Positions 1 to 7,633 of a DNA stretch of 64,000 nucleotides are shown here, piece after piece. Every line of letters begins with the position of its first letter. Position 1 is the stretch's first letter. The position numbers were made by a program, and so were the translations under genes. Origin of the DNA: Streptomyces qaidamensis (GTDB lineage: Bacteria > Actinomycetota > Actinomycetes > Streptomycetales > Streptomycetaceae); the NCBI RefSeq assembly GCF_001611795.1, contig NZ_CP015098.1, forward strand, positions 4,712,001-4,776,000, in the 5' to 3' direction. Below the pieces are notes generated by a model. The model saw nothing but the letters and a program-made list of their open reading frames with translations, had not been told where the DNA came from and did no database searches.

Positions 1-947
1 GCCAGGTCCAGGATGCGGGTGCGGCTCGCGCCGAAGTCCTCCGACACCAGGACGTGGTCGATCTGCACGCCGAGCGTGGGTGCCGTCTGGGCCGGCCAGG
101 TGGCCGTGCGGTCGGCTCCGTCCAGCCGGGAGGCGTCGCGCAGGCCCGTGTCGAGGATGCGGCGGAAGGCCGCGTGGTCCTGGGAGGCGTTGAAGTCTCC
201 GGCCAGGACGAGGGGGATGTCCGGGTCGGCGGTGGCCGCCTCGCGCAGGGCGGCGAGTTCCCGCTGCCAGAGGTCCACCTGCCCGGGCAGCGGCGGCATC
301 GGGTGGGCGAGTTGAAGCCGTACGGCGTGCCCGTCCACGTCGGCGACCGCCCCGGGCATGCCCATCGTGCCGGATACGCCCTCGGTGGGCCGGAGCGGGA
401 AGCGGCTGAGGATGACGGAGCCCTCGGAGCCGCCGCCCTCCACGGCCCGGCGGTGCGGGTAGTCCGCCGAGAGGTCCCGCTTCAGCAGCGCGTCACACTC
501 GTAGTCGCATTCCTCCACGAAGACCACGTCCGGTTTCTCGCGGCGGACGGCGGTGACGAGGGAGGCGGTGCCCTGGCCGAACTCGACATTGGAGGTCAGC
601 ACGCGCAGGTCGGCGACCGGGCGGCCCACGGGGTCGCCGACCTTGCCGTACGGCTCGATGAACCAGGCCAGCAGGCCGAGCAGGACCACGCCCCAGACCG
701 TCCCGGACCACCAGCGGGACAGCAGCGTGAGCAGCAGCGCCACGGCGGTGGGGACGAGCAGCCAGGGGAGGAAGGCGAGGAACTGCGGGACCGGGGTGAT
801 GCCGTCGCTGTCGGCGGTCCGGAAGCCGACGACCACGCTCACTCCGGCGAACAGCAGGCCGGCACACCAGGCGCCGAGCCGCCGTCCGGGCGGACGGTGC
901 TCCCGCCCGTCGTCCCTGGCGGTCCACTCGGCAGCGGCGGTGTCCAA
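1..947 (-). CDS. Endonuclease/exonuclease/phosphatase family membrane protein (3' end outside window)
   Basis: The minus-strand frame reads continuously from a TTG at 947 to the window edge; a GGAAGG Shine-Dalgarno-like tract lies just upstream. About 35 polar residues precede two or three membrane segments (first around LLFAGVSVVVGF, then LVPTAVALLLTLL and VWGVVLLGLLAWF). The rest carries EEP-fold signatures: LTSNVEFG, DVVFVEE (catalytic Glu), LVLAGDFNAS and, near the edge, QIDHVLVS. The family cleaves phosphodiesters in nucleic acids or lipids with Mg2+; the substrate here cannot be inferred. The catalytic domain probably lies outside the membrane. The final His-containing residues are cut off. 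The start is uncertain because no ATG or GTG is well placed. Confidence 0.75.
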   Translation of the reverse strand, partial: MDTAAAEWTARDDGREHRPPGRRLGAWCAGLLFAGVSVVVGFRTADSDGITPVPQFLAFLPWLLVPTAVALLLTLLSRWWSGTVWGVVLLGLLAWFIEPYGKVGDPVGRPVADLRVLTSNVEFGQGTASLVTAVRREKPDVVFVEECDYECDALLKRDLSADYPHRRAVEGGGSEGSVILSRFPLRPTEGVSGTMGMPGAVADVDGHAVRLQLAHPMPPLPGQVDLWQRELAALREAATADPDIPLVLAGDFNASQDHAAFRRILDTGLRDASRLDGADRTATWPAQTAPTLGVQIDHVLVSEDFGASRTRILDL

Positions 948-1009
948 AGGCCCGGCCTTCCGTTCGCGGTGCGGGATGCCCGAATCCTCCCTCAGGGGCG
1001 AATCCTCCC

Positions 1010-1819
1010 TCAGAGACGGGGCAGGGCGGAGGAAGGTTGCCGGGCGTCGACCCGGGCCAGGAATTCCTCCAGCGCGGCGTCGAACACCTCCGGTCGTTCC
1101 AGGCTGGGCATGTGGGCCGCGCCCTCGATGATGTGCAGCTCCGCGTCCGGGAGGGCCGCGTGCAGGGCCAGGGCGTCGGAGACGGGCGTGAAGGTGTCGT
1201 CGGCTCCCACGACGACCAGGGCCGGGACGGAGACGCGCGGCAGGAGGGCGTTGTAGTCGGGGCGCCGGGCGCGGGCACGCAGGGCCGCGGCGGCGCCCTC
1301 GGGGGCGGTGGCGGTCATCATGCCGTGGACGTGTGCCTTGACCTCGGCGGACGCGTACGGGGCGACCATCCGCTCCAGGACCTCGTCGGCGTAGCCGCGC
1401 ATGCCCTCGGCGAGGAGCCGGTCCGCCATGGCGTCGCGGGTGCGCACACCCTCGGGGGTCTCCGCGGACGGGAAGGTGTCCGCGAGGACCAGGCCGCGGA
1501 CGCGCTCCGGGAACAGGCGGTAGCAGTCCATGACGATCTGCCCGCCCATCGACAGGCCCGCGAGGACGAACGACTCCACGTTCAGCTCGTCCAGCAGGGC
1601 CTCGACGTCCCGGGCGAACTCCGAGAAGTCAGTGACGGCCGGGGTGGTGGGGGAGGCGCCGTAGCCGCGCAGGTCGGGGGCGATGACGCGGCGGGTACCC
1701 GGGAAGCCCGCGAGCTGCGGGGCCCACATCGTGCGGTCGAAGGGATGGCCGTGGACGAGGACCAGGGGGACCCGATGCGCATCGGGCCCTTTGTCCTCGT
1801 ATGCGAGGAAGGGTGCCAT
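1010..1819 (-). CDS. Alpha/beta hydrolase
   Basis: A 269-residue alpha/beta-fold hydrolase, full length for the family. From the chosen ATG: oxyanion-hole HGHP at about 23-26, nucleophile elbow GLSMGG with Ser near 90, acid in GADDTFTP near 208 and catalytic His in GAAHMPS near 236. Such proteins hydrolyse esters, lactones or similar bonds in the cytosol. The open frame extends 12 codons upstream, but the ATG at 1819 begins the conserved domain. It diverges from the MocR-type gene at 1899, with 11-bp direct repeats in between, so it is a likely target of that regulator. Substrate unknown. Confidence 0.85.
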   Translation of the reverse strand: MAPFLAYEDKGPDAHRVPLVLVHGHPFDRTMWAPQLAGFPGTRRVIAPDLRGYGASPTTPAVTDFSEFARDVEALLDELNVESFVLAGLSMGGQIVMDCYRLFPERVRGLVLADTFPSAETPEGVRTRDAMADRLLAEGMRGYADEVLERMVAPYASAEVKAHVHGMMTATAPEGAAAALRARARRPDYNALLPRVSVPALVVVGADDTFTPVSDALALHAALPDAELHIIEGAAHMPSLERPEVFDAALEEFLARVDARQPSSALPRL

Positions 1820-1845
1820 GACGTCGACCCTAGGCCGCCCAACTA

Positions 1846-1879
1846 CTCGGTGCAATAAGATCTTTGCTCTCGGTGCAAT
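1846..1879. promoter_or_regulatory. Direct-repeat operator for MocR-type regulator
   Basis: CTCGGTGCAAT occurs at 1846-1856 and again at 1869-1879, in the same orientation and 23 bp apart (about two helical turns). The pair lies in the only gap between the divergent hydrolase and regulator genes. Dimeric MocR/PdxR/GabR regulators are known to bind direct repeats, so this is the probable operator. Assignment is inferred from position and symmetry. Confidence 0.6.
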
Positions 1880-1898
1880 CCAAGGGGGAGACCGGCTG

Positions 1899-3245
1899 AT
1901 GAGTGACTACCGGCGCATCGCCGACCGCATCGCCGACGACATCGCCACCGGCCGGCTGCGGCCCGGCCAACGGCTGCCGCCGCAGCGGGCGTTCGCACGC
2001 CGGCGGGGCATCGCCCCGTCCACGGCCGGGCGGGTCTACGGCGAACTCGTGCGGCGCGGGCTGGTCGTCGGGGAGGTCGGGCGCGGCACCTTCGTACGGG
2101 CCGCACCGGACGGCCCGGCGGGGCAGGCGCTCACCGAGCCCGGCCCGGTCCCCGCGCCCGTGAACCTGGAGCTCAACTACCCCGTCGCGCCCGGCCAGCC
2201 GGAGCTGCTCGCCCCCGTCCTCGCGCCGCTGCTGCGCCCCGACGTGCTGGCCGAGGCGCTGTTACCGGCCGCCGTCACCGGCACCGGGGCCGCCCGTGAG
2301 GCCGCGGCAACGCTGCTCACCACCCCGGGCTGGCGCCCCGCCCCGGAGCGGCTGCTGTTCACGGGCAACGCCCGGCAGGCCATCGCCGCAGTGCTGGCCT
2401 CGCTGGTCCGGCCGGGCGGCCGGGTCGGGGTGGAGCAGCTGACGTATCCGCTGGTCAAGGAGATCGCCGCGCGGCTCGGCATCATCCTGGTGCCGCTGGC
2501 CGGGGACGCGGCCGGGCTGCTGCCGGAGGCCGTGGCGGCCGCGCACCGCTCGGCGCCGCTGTCCGCCCTCTACGTGCAGCCGACGCTGCACAACCCGACG
2601 TCCCGGACGACGAGCGGGCCGCGGCTGCTGCAACTCGCCCAGTTGGTCCACGACCTGAACCTGCCCGTGGTGGAGGACCGCATCTGGTCCTTCCTCCGGG
2701 AGCCCGGTGATCCGCTCGCCGTGCACGCCCCGGCCCTCACCCACGTCGTCGACGGGCTCTCCAAGCGGGTCGCGCCGGGGCTCACCGCCGGGTTCCTCGT
2801 CGTGCCGCCGCACCGGGTCGCCGCGGTGGGTGACGCCGTGCGGTCGGGCGGGTGGAGCGCGGGGCGGTTCGCGCTGGAGGCGGCCGTGCGGTGGACCGGG
2901 GAGGGGACGGTGGCGCGGCTGGTGGCGGCCAAGCGGGCGGACGCGGTACTGCGGCAGCGGATCCTCGCCGAGGAACTCGCGGGCTTCACCGTGCGGTCCG
3001 ACCCGGGTGCCTACTTCGCCTGGTGGGAGCTGCCCGCCCCGTGGCGCGCGGACACCTTCACGGCCGCCGCCGCCGCGCACGGCATCGCCGTCACGCCCGG
3101 CCCCGCCTTCGCCGTCGCCCCCGGGCACACGCCCGACGCCGTCAGGCTCGGGCTCGCGTCGGCTCCGGAACCGGATCTGCGACGGGCACTGCGGACCCTC
3201 GCGCATGTCGCCGCGCGGCGATCCGGGGACCGTACCGGCCCGTGA
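1899..3245 (+). CDS. MocR/PdxR-type regulator (GntR HTH plus aminotransferase-like domain)
   Basis: A 448-aa fusion. Residues about 1-68 are a GntR-type winged helix (ATGRLRPGQRLPPQRAFARR). Residues about 90-440 are a fold-type I aminotransferase-like domain with HNPTS (232) and Lys289 in DGLSKRVAPG as the expected PLP lysine. The start is the ATG behind AAGGGGGAG at 1882-1890; an in-frame extension to 1683 overlaps the divergent gene and is not used. Family members sense PLP or an amino compound and control a neighbouring gene, here probably the alpha/beta hydrolase. Its 3' end overlaps the convergent gene that ends at 3142 by about 100 bp. Confidence 0.88.
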   Translation: MSDYRRIADRIADDIATGRLRPGQRLPPQRAFARRRGIAPSTAGRVYGELVRRGLVVGEVGRGTFVRAAPDGPAGQALTEPGPVPAPVNLELNYPVAPGQPELLAPVLAPLLRPDVLAEALLPAAVTGTGAAREAAATLLTTPGWRPAPERLLFTGNARQAIAAVLASLVRPGGRVGVEQLTYPLVKEIAARLGIILVPLAGDAAGLLPEAVAAAHRSAPLSALYVQPTLHNPTSRTTSGPRLLQLAQLVHDLNLPVVEDRIWSFLREPGDPLAVHAPALTHVVDGLSKRVAPGLTAGFLVVPPHRVAAVGDAVRSGGWSAGRFALEAAVRWTGEGTVARLVAAKRADAVLRQRILAEELAGFTVRSDPGAYFAWWELPAPWRADTFTAAAAAHGIAVTPGPAFAVAPGHTPDAVRLGLASAPEPDLRRALRTLAHVAARRSGDRTGP

Positions 3246-4110
3246 CCCAGGCACCGGCCGCCACCGCCAGACCCAGCACGCACAGCAGCCAGGACACCGT
3301 GCGCAAGGTGGCCGTCAGCGCGTCGTAGACAGCGCCCGCGGCCGGGCGGTGGAGGGCGTCGGGCAGGTCGGCGAGGGTGAGGCGGCGGCCGATCGCCACG
3401 GCGAGGACCAGCAGCGCGCCGCCCAGGGCCGTGCCCAGGGCGAGGGCGGTGACCGCGCGGCGGCGGCACGCGGCGACGGCGATCCCGGCGACCGCGAGGA
3501 CGGCGGTGGCCGGCGGCAGCCAGAGGGCGGCGGTGTCCAGCACGTGGTACCCCTTGCGCAGTCGGTCCACGTCCTCGGCCGGGAGCACCGGGATCCGCGT
3601 GTGCGTGACCGGGATGCGGTGGGCGAACGGCACGTGGTCGTCGGAGAGTTGCTGTTTGACCCGGGCGATGACGGGTGCGGCGTCGACGGTGACCGGGGCT
3701 CCGCGCGCGCGGTCGTCGCGCAGGGCGCGCAGCACCGCGTCGTGCACGGCCTCGTTCGCCGCGTCCCAGGCGGTGCGATAGGCCTCGGTGCGGGTGAAGG
3801 AGCGCGCCGCGTTGTGCACGAACGGGCCGATCTCCCCGCGCAGCGGACCGGAGCCGGCCGCGGGCGCGGCCTCCCGCAGGACGCCGTCCCCGACGGCCTC
3901 CGCGACCGAGCGCCGCACGTCCGGGTCGGCGGCGAGCGGTGCCATCGTCCGGACCCAGCGGCCGGTGTCGGTGAGTCCGTGGGCCGCCCAGGACGCCAGC
4001 GCCCCGAACGGCACGAGCAGGCACGCCAGGGTGAGCAGAACGGCCGACAGGACGTTCCGCGATCGTGGGGGCGCCGGCTCGGTCACGGGCGCCCGGTCGC
4101 GCTCGGACAC
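3142..4110 (-). CDS. Integral membrane protein, unknown function
   Basis: About 322 aa from a GTG at 4110 (a GTG at 4191 would add 27 residues; neither has an ideally spaced ribosome-binding site). One membrane segment near the N-terminus (VLSAVLLTLACLLVPFGALASW) is followed by an extracytoplasmic domain with TGRWVRTMAPLAADPDV, a pattern seen in a family of uncharacterised actinobacterial membrane proteins. Three more hydrophobic segments follow in the C-terminal third. The 3' end runs convergently into the MocR-type gene by about 100 bp. Function unknown. Confidence 0.75.
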   Translation of the reverse strand: MSERDRAPVTEPAPPRSRNVLSAVLLTLACLLVPFGALASWAAHGLTDTGRWVRTMAPLAADPDVRRSVAEAVGDGVLREAAPAAGSGPLRGEIGPFVHNAARSFTRTEAYRTAWDAANEAVHDAVLRALRDDRARGAPVTVDAAPVIARVKQQLSDDHVPFAHRIPVTHTRIPVLPAEDVDRLRKGYHVLDTAALWLPPATAVLAVAGIAVAACRRRAVTALALGTALGGALLVLAVAIGRRLTLADLPDALHRPAAGAVYDALTATLRTVSWLLCVLGLAVAAGAWVTGRYGPRIAARRHARGSAVPVADPVPEPTRARA

Positions 4111-4259
4111 CCTTCCAGGCAAGGCGCCCTGGGCCCGGCCCGCGAGCGCTGCGACGCCGTCCGGTCGCACAGCGGTCGCGCCGCAGCGCACTCCACCTGC
4201 GAGAAGCGGCCGTCACGGCCCCTTCGGCGGACTCACCCGAACGGGTGTCCTGATCCCCG

Positions 4260-4700
4260 TCAGCCGATCTGCCGGCCCGCGGCGTCCTCGTGCGTGTAGT
4301 AGCGGTAGAACACCATCGCGAGGACGGCCGCCCCCACCAGCAGCCCGAGGCCGCTGGAGCTGAACACGGAGGCGCCGGTCTGGCTGTAGAGGAAGCCGAC
4401 CGCGCAGCCCGAGAAGGCGAACCAGCACAGCGCGTGCAGCTCGCGGGGCAGCCGCGGTGCCAGCGCGCACACGGCGGCGAACACCACGGCGAACACGAGC
4501 GCCGTGACGAAGCCGAACAGCAGGTTCCAGCCGGTGATGGGCCCGCCGTGCCGCTGGTTGGCCGCGGCCCAGAAGCCGTAGACCAGTCCGAGCACCACGG
4601 GCAGGCCGACCTTGACGGCGGCGTGGACGCGCGGGCCGAACACATCGGGCCTACGGCGTTGCGTGATCATCCTGCGTGAGGCGGGTGCCGCATGAGCCAT
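4260..4700 (-). CDS. Small integral membrane protein, unknown function
   Basis: 146 aa from the ATG at 4700, preceded by GGAGAG at ideal spacing; the longer open frame upstream overlaps the divergent phosphatase region and is discarded. Four hydrophobic stretches are visible: VGLPVVLGLVYGFW, LLFGFVTALVFAVVFAAVCAL, LCWFAFSGCAVGFL and GLGLLVGAAVLAMVFYRYY. The protein ends in a short charged tail (THEDAAGRQIG). No enzymatic motif is present. It starts divergently from the SpoIIE-type phosphatase gene. Confidence 0.75.
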   Translation of the reverse strand: MAHAAPASRRMITQRRRPDVFGPRVHAAVKVGLPVVLGLVYGFWAAANQRHGGPITGWNLLFGFVTALVFAVVFAAVCALAPRLPRELHALCWFAFSGCAVGFLYSQTGASVFSSSGLGLLVGAAVLAMVFYRYYTHEDAAGRQIG

Positions 4701-4821
4701 GACAGCTCTCCTCTCTGTCCCTGCCCCCGGAACCAGGGCACACCGGCGGGCAGCCGGTGGCAAGTCGGCGGAGCGGCCGGGACCGGATGCGGCCGGTGCG
4801 GCCCCGTGCTTCGCTGGGGCC

Positions 4822-6042
4822 GTGAGCCGCCACCGCACGGGGCACGGCCCGCTCGTCCGGCACGCCCGGGCCGGGGGCCGGGACGTCGTGCGGCGGCAGG
4901 AACTGCTGCGGGTGCGGGGCCGCAGCGTGGCCTGGGTGCCGCCGCTGCTGCTGCTCGTCGCCATCGCGGTGGCCGACTACCACACCATCGGCGAGTTCCG
5001 CATGATCTCCTGGATCGTGCTGGTGCCGGGCATCGCGGCCGCGCTCTGCGGGGTGTGGGGCACGACCCTGTTCGCGGTCGTCTCCCTGGTGACGTACGTC
5101 ATCGCCGACAGCGCCTGGCCGCACGAGTACCGGGCCGGCCGCGGCGACTTCGTCCTCGTCGCCCTGGGCGGCATCCTCGCCGTCCTCGCCTGCGCGATCC
5201 GGGTGCGCGACGAGCGCCGCGCGCTGCACATGGGGGACGTCACCGACACCATCCGCCGTACCGTGCTGCGCCCGCTGCCGCCGGGCTGGGGCGGCCTCGA
5301 CCACGCCGGTGTCTACCTCACCGCCGACGCCCACGCCCGCGTCGGCGGCGACTTCTACGACATCCAGCCCGGCCCGCACGGCACCCGTGTCCTCGTCGGC
5401 GACGTGCAGGGCAAGGGCCTGGGGGCGGTGGAGGCGGCGGCCGCGCTGCTCGGCACGTTCCGCGAGGCCGCCTACCACGAGGCGGACCTGGCGACCGTCG
5501 CCGAGCGGCTGGAGACGCGGATGATCCGGCACCGCGGGCACACCGTCGCCCTGGGCCGCTCGGACGGAGACAGGTTCGCCACGGCCGTCCTGCTCGCCTT
5601 TCCCAACGACGAGCAGCAGGCGGTCGACGTCCTGCTGTTCGGGCACGAGCCGCCGCTCGCCGTCGGGCCCGGCGGGGTGCGCACCCTGTCGGCCGGGGCC
5701 GGACTGCCGCTCGGCTGCCGGGAGCTGGCGCCCGGGCCGCCCGGGGCCCGGCGGTGGCGGGTCTCCGGCGACGAGACGGTGCTGCTGGTGACGGACGGTG
5801 TGACCGAGGCCCGGGACGGCGCCGGGTCCTTCTACCTCCTCGCCGACGAGGTGTCCCGGGCCGTCGCCGAGGACCCGGGCATCGCCGAACCGGCCCGCCT
5901 CGCCGCGTTCGTACGGGACGGCACACTGCGGCACGGCGGCGGGCACCTCGCCGACGACACGACCGTGTTCGCCGTCCGCAGAGGTCCGGCCCACCGCAGA
6001 CCGGGGGGCGAAGCCCCCGAAGGCGGACGTTTGCGGTCCTGA
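4822..6042 (+). CDS. Membrane-anchored SpoIIE-type PP2C serine/threonine phosphatase
   Basis: 406 aa from the GTG at 4822 (behind GGGG). Three or four transmembrane segments in the first 120 residues (VAWVPPLLLLVAIAVADY, ISWIVLVPGIAAAL, LFAVVSLVTYVIA, DFVLVALGGILAVLACAI) are followed by a complete SpoIIE/PP2C domain: VGGDFYD, VGDVQGKG, LVTDGVTEA and DDTTVFAV supply the metal-binding aspartates. Family members dephosphorylate anti-anti-sigma or similar proteins under stress; no partner STAS or kinase gene is adjacent. An in-frame ATG at 4699 exists but its 41 extra residues lack conserved character. The stop is 66 bp before the caspase-related locus. Confidence 0.85.
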   Translation: MSRHRTGHGPLVRHARAGGRDVVRRQELLRVRGRSVAWVPPLLLLVAIAVADYHTIGEFRMISWIVLVPGIAAALCGVWGTTLFAVVSLVTYVIADSAWPHEYRAGRGDFVLVALGGILAVLACAIRVRDERRALHMGDVTDTIRRTVLRPLPPGWGGLDHAGVYLTADAHARVGGDFYDIQPGPHGTRVLVGDVQGKGLGAVEAAAALLGTFREAAYHEADLATVAERLETRMIRHRGHTVALGRSDGDRFATAVLLAFPNDEQQAVDVLLFGHEPPLAVGPGGVRTLSAGAGLPLGCRELAPGPPGARRWRVSGDETVLLVTDGVTEARDGAGSFYLLADEVSRAVAEDPGIAEPARLAAFVRDGTLRHGGGHLADDTTVFAVRRGPAHRRPGGEAPEGGRLRS

Positions 6043-6107
6043 GACCCCCCTTTGCAGCCGCAGCGGTTACGGTGCTGGCGTACGTGATCGACACAGGGGG
6101 TGGGGCG

Positions 6108-7169
6108 ATGCCCGGAACCGTGCTGCTGCTGGCGGCCTCGCCGGTGGGCAAGGGACGCCTGGTGGACGCCGCCTCCGTGCTCCCCGTCCTCGCCGCCGTG
6201 GCGCCCGCTGTGCTGTCCGGCACCGACACCGCGAACGTCGTCGAACTCGCCGACCCGCTGGAGCCGCAGGCCGTCCTCACCCGGCTGCGTGCCGCCGCCG
6301 CGGCCCCCGGCCCCCTCACCGTGTACGTCACCGGCCAGCTCCAACTGGACCGCCGGCAGCGCCTGCCCCACCTCGCGCTGGCCCGCACCACCGCCTCCAC
6401 GGCCCGCTACACCGCCTTCCCCTGGCACTGGTTCCGGGAGGAGCTGCGGCTCAGGCCCGCCGGCGCCACGACCCTCCTGCTCGACCTGCACGCCGACACC
6501 GAGACCTGGGAGCTGCTGCGGAGCACCCCGCTGGACTCGGGGCGCGGCAACGCCGTGCACGGCCGTATCGCGCCACCGCCGTCCAGACGCACGGTCGCGC
6601 AGCCGGCGTACATGAAGGCCGTCGCGACGATCCTGCGCAGCGGGTTCCGGCCGCCGGCCGAGCAGTTGCACCAGCAGGCGCTGACCCGGATCGCGGCGGA
6701 CAGCGCGGGCAGAGACCTGGTGCTGAGCACGCCGGGCCCGGCGGGCGGGGATCCGCACGCCGTCATCACCGCCGCAGTCCAGTCCGGCCGGCACGCCGAA
6801 GCCGACGCGCTCGCCGCCCGGCACGAGCAGATCGCCGTCACCGCGCACGGGCCCGCGTCCGAAGAGGCCCTGCACTGGGCCGAGGTGCGGGCCGACCTGG
6901 CGATGTTCGCCGGGGACGCCGCCCGCAGCTGCCGCACCTGGCTGATGATCGCCACCGCCCGCCTGAACGCCGGGCAGGCCCCGGACGCCCCCGCCGTCGA
7001 GGCCGCCGTGGACCGGGCGCACCACCAGTGGGGCCAGGTCCGCGACACCGCCCCCGCCCGCGAACTGGGTGCCGCGCTCGCCGCGTTGCGCGGACGGGTG
7101 CCCGGGCGGCGCGAAGGCGCGCTGGACCATGTGCAGCGTCAGCTGAGGCAGTTGCAGACCCAGGCCTGA
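6108..7169 (+). CDS. Degenerate caspase-like protein (catalytic residues replaced), first gene of the caspase/EACC1 locus
   Basis: 353 aa; ATG behind GGGGGTGGGG at 6096-6105. Residues about 1-135 follow the layout of a caspase-like (peptidase C14) domain: TVYVTGQLQLD at 71-81 matches the strand that in active enzymes reads (Y/F)(S/A)GH, and TTLLLDLHAD at 121-130 matches (I/L)LDxC. The His position is Gln77, and where DxC is expected the protein has D-L-H (126-128), so it should be proteolytically inactive. The C-terminal two thirds is alpha-helical and Ala-rich (QPAYMKAVATILRSGF, then LALRHEQ-like helices), possibly a TPR-like scaffold. It is a plausible regulator or scaffold for the active caspase-like protein at 7634. 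The homology is read by eye and inferred. Confidence 0.6.
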   Translation: MPGTVLLLAASPVGKGRLVDAASVLPVLAAVAPAVLSGTDTANVVELADPLEPQAVLTRLRAAAAAPGPLTVYVTGQLQLDRRQRLPHLALARTTASTARYTAFPWHWFREELRLRPAGATTLLLDLHADTETWELLRSTPLDSGRGNAVHGRIAPPPSRRTVAQPAYMKAVATILRSGFRPPAEQLHQQALTRIAADSAGRDLVLSTPGPAGGDPHAVITAAVQSGRHAEADALAARHEQIAVTAHGPASEEALHWAEVRADLAMFAGDAARSCRTWLMIATARLNAGQAPDAPAVEAAVDRAHHQWGQVRDTAPARELGAALAALRGRVPGRREGALDHVQRQLRQLQTQA

Positions 7170-7293
7170 GCCGCGTGCGCCGTGTGCGCGTGGCGTGAAG
7201 GGGGCGTGCAACCGCTTTCGCAGGTCACGTCACAGGTCTGCCGCCGAGCCCTGACCCGGTGTCATGATGTCGGGTATGACAGAGGGGGACCAA

Positions 7294-7629
7294 GTGGCTG
7301 TCTTAGGCGTGCGCGTCCGGCTGGGCGGCAACGCGACCGCGGATGACGTCAGAGCTCTGAAGACGTGGCTGGAGCGCGAAGAGCCGCTGGAGGCGCTGCT
7401 GACCGGGCGTCAGCTGCGCATCGACGAACAGTCCGGCACGGACGGGACCCCGGGGCGGCTCGGGCCCGATCTGGAACTCGTGCTGACGATCCTCGGCGAT
7501 GTGGTCACGGTCGCGGCCCTGACCGAGTACACCGCCCGCGCGGTGAAGACCTGGAGGAACAACCGGAGCAGGCTGCAGGGCGGCGATCCCGAGCCGCAGA
7601 TCCGCTCGCTGGGCCCCGACGGGGAGTAG
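7294..7629 (+). CDS. EACC1-like small protein (effector-associated constant component)
   Basis: 111 aa from the GTG at 7294, which has AGAGGGGG 5 nt upstream; ATGs at 7264 and 7276 are in frame but have no ribosome-binding site. Pattern: a strand (VAVLGVRVRLGG), a helix with ADDVRALKTWLEREEPL, a basic strand (RQLRIDEQ), then a hydrophobic region DLELVLTILGDVVTVAALTEYTARAVKTW. This matches the EACC1-type proteins described beside caspase/CHAT and other effectors in bacterial conflict systems. These are thought to recruit or couple the effector. It lies 4 bp upstream of the caspase-like gene, clearly in one operon. Confidence 0.65.
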   Translation: MAVLGVRVRLGGNATADDVRALKTWLEREEPLEALLTGRQLRIDEQSGTDGTPGRLGPDLELVLTILGDVVTVAALTEYTARAVKTWRNNRSRLQGGDPEPQIRSLGPDGE

Positions 7630-7633
7630 GCCG

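Noticed and set aside
4692..6109. Fusion of the phosphatase region and the pseudo-caspase in one long open frame (4692-7169)
   Set aside because: The first part of that frame is an Arg/Pro-rich shadow of the SpoIIE gene; the ATG at 6108 has its own ribosome-binding site.
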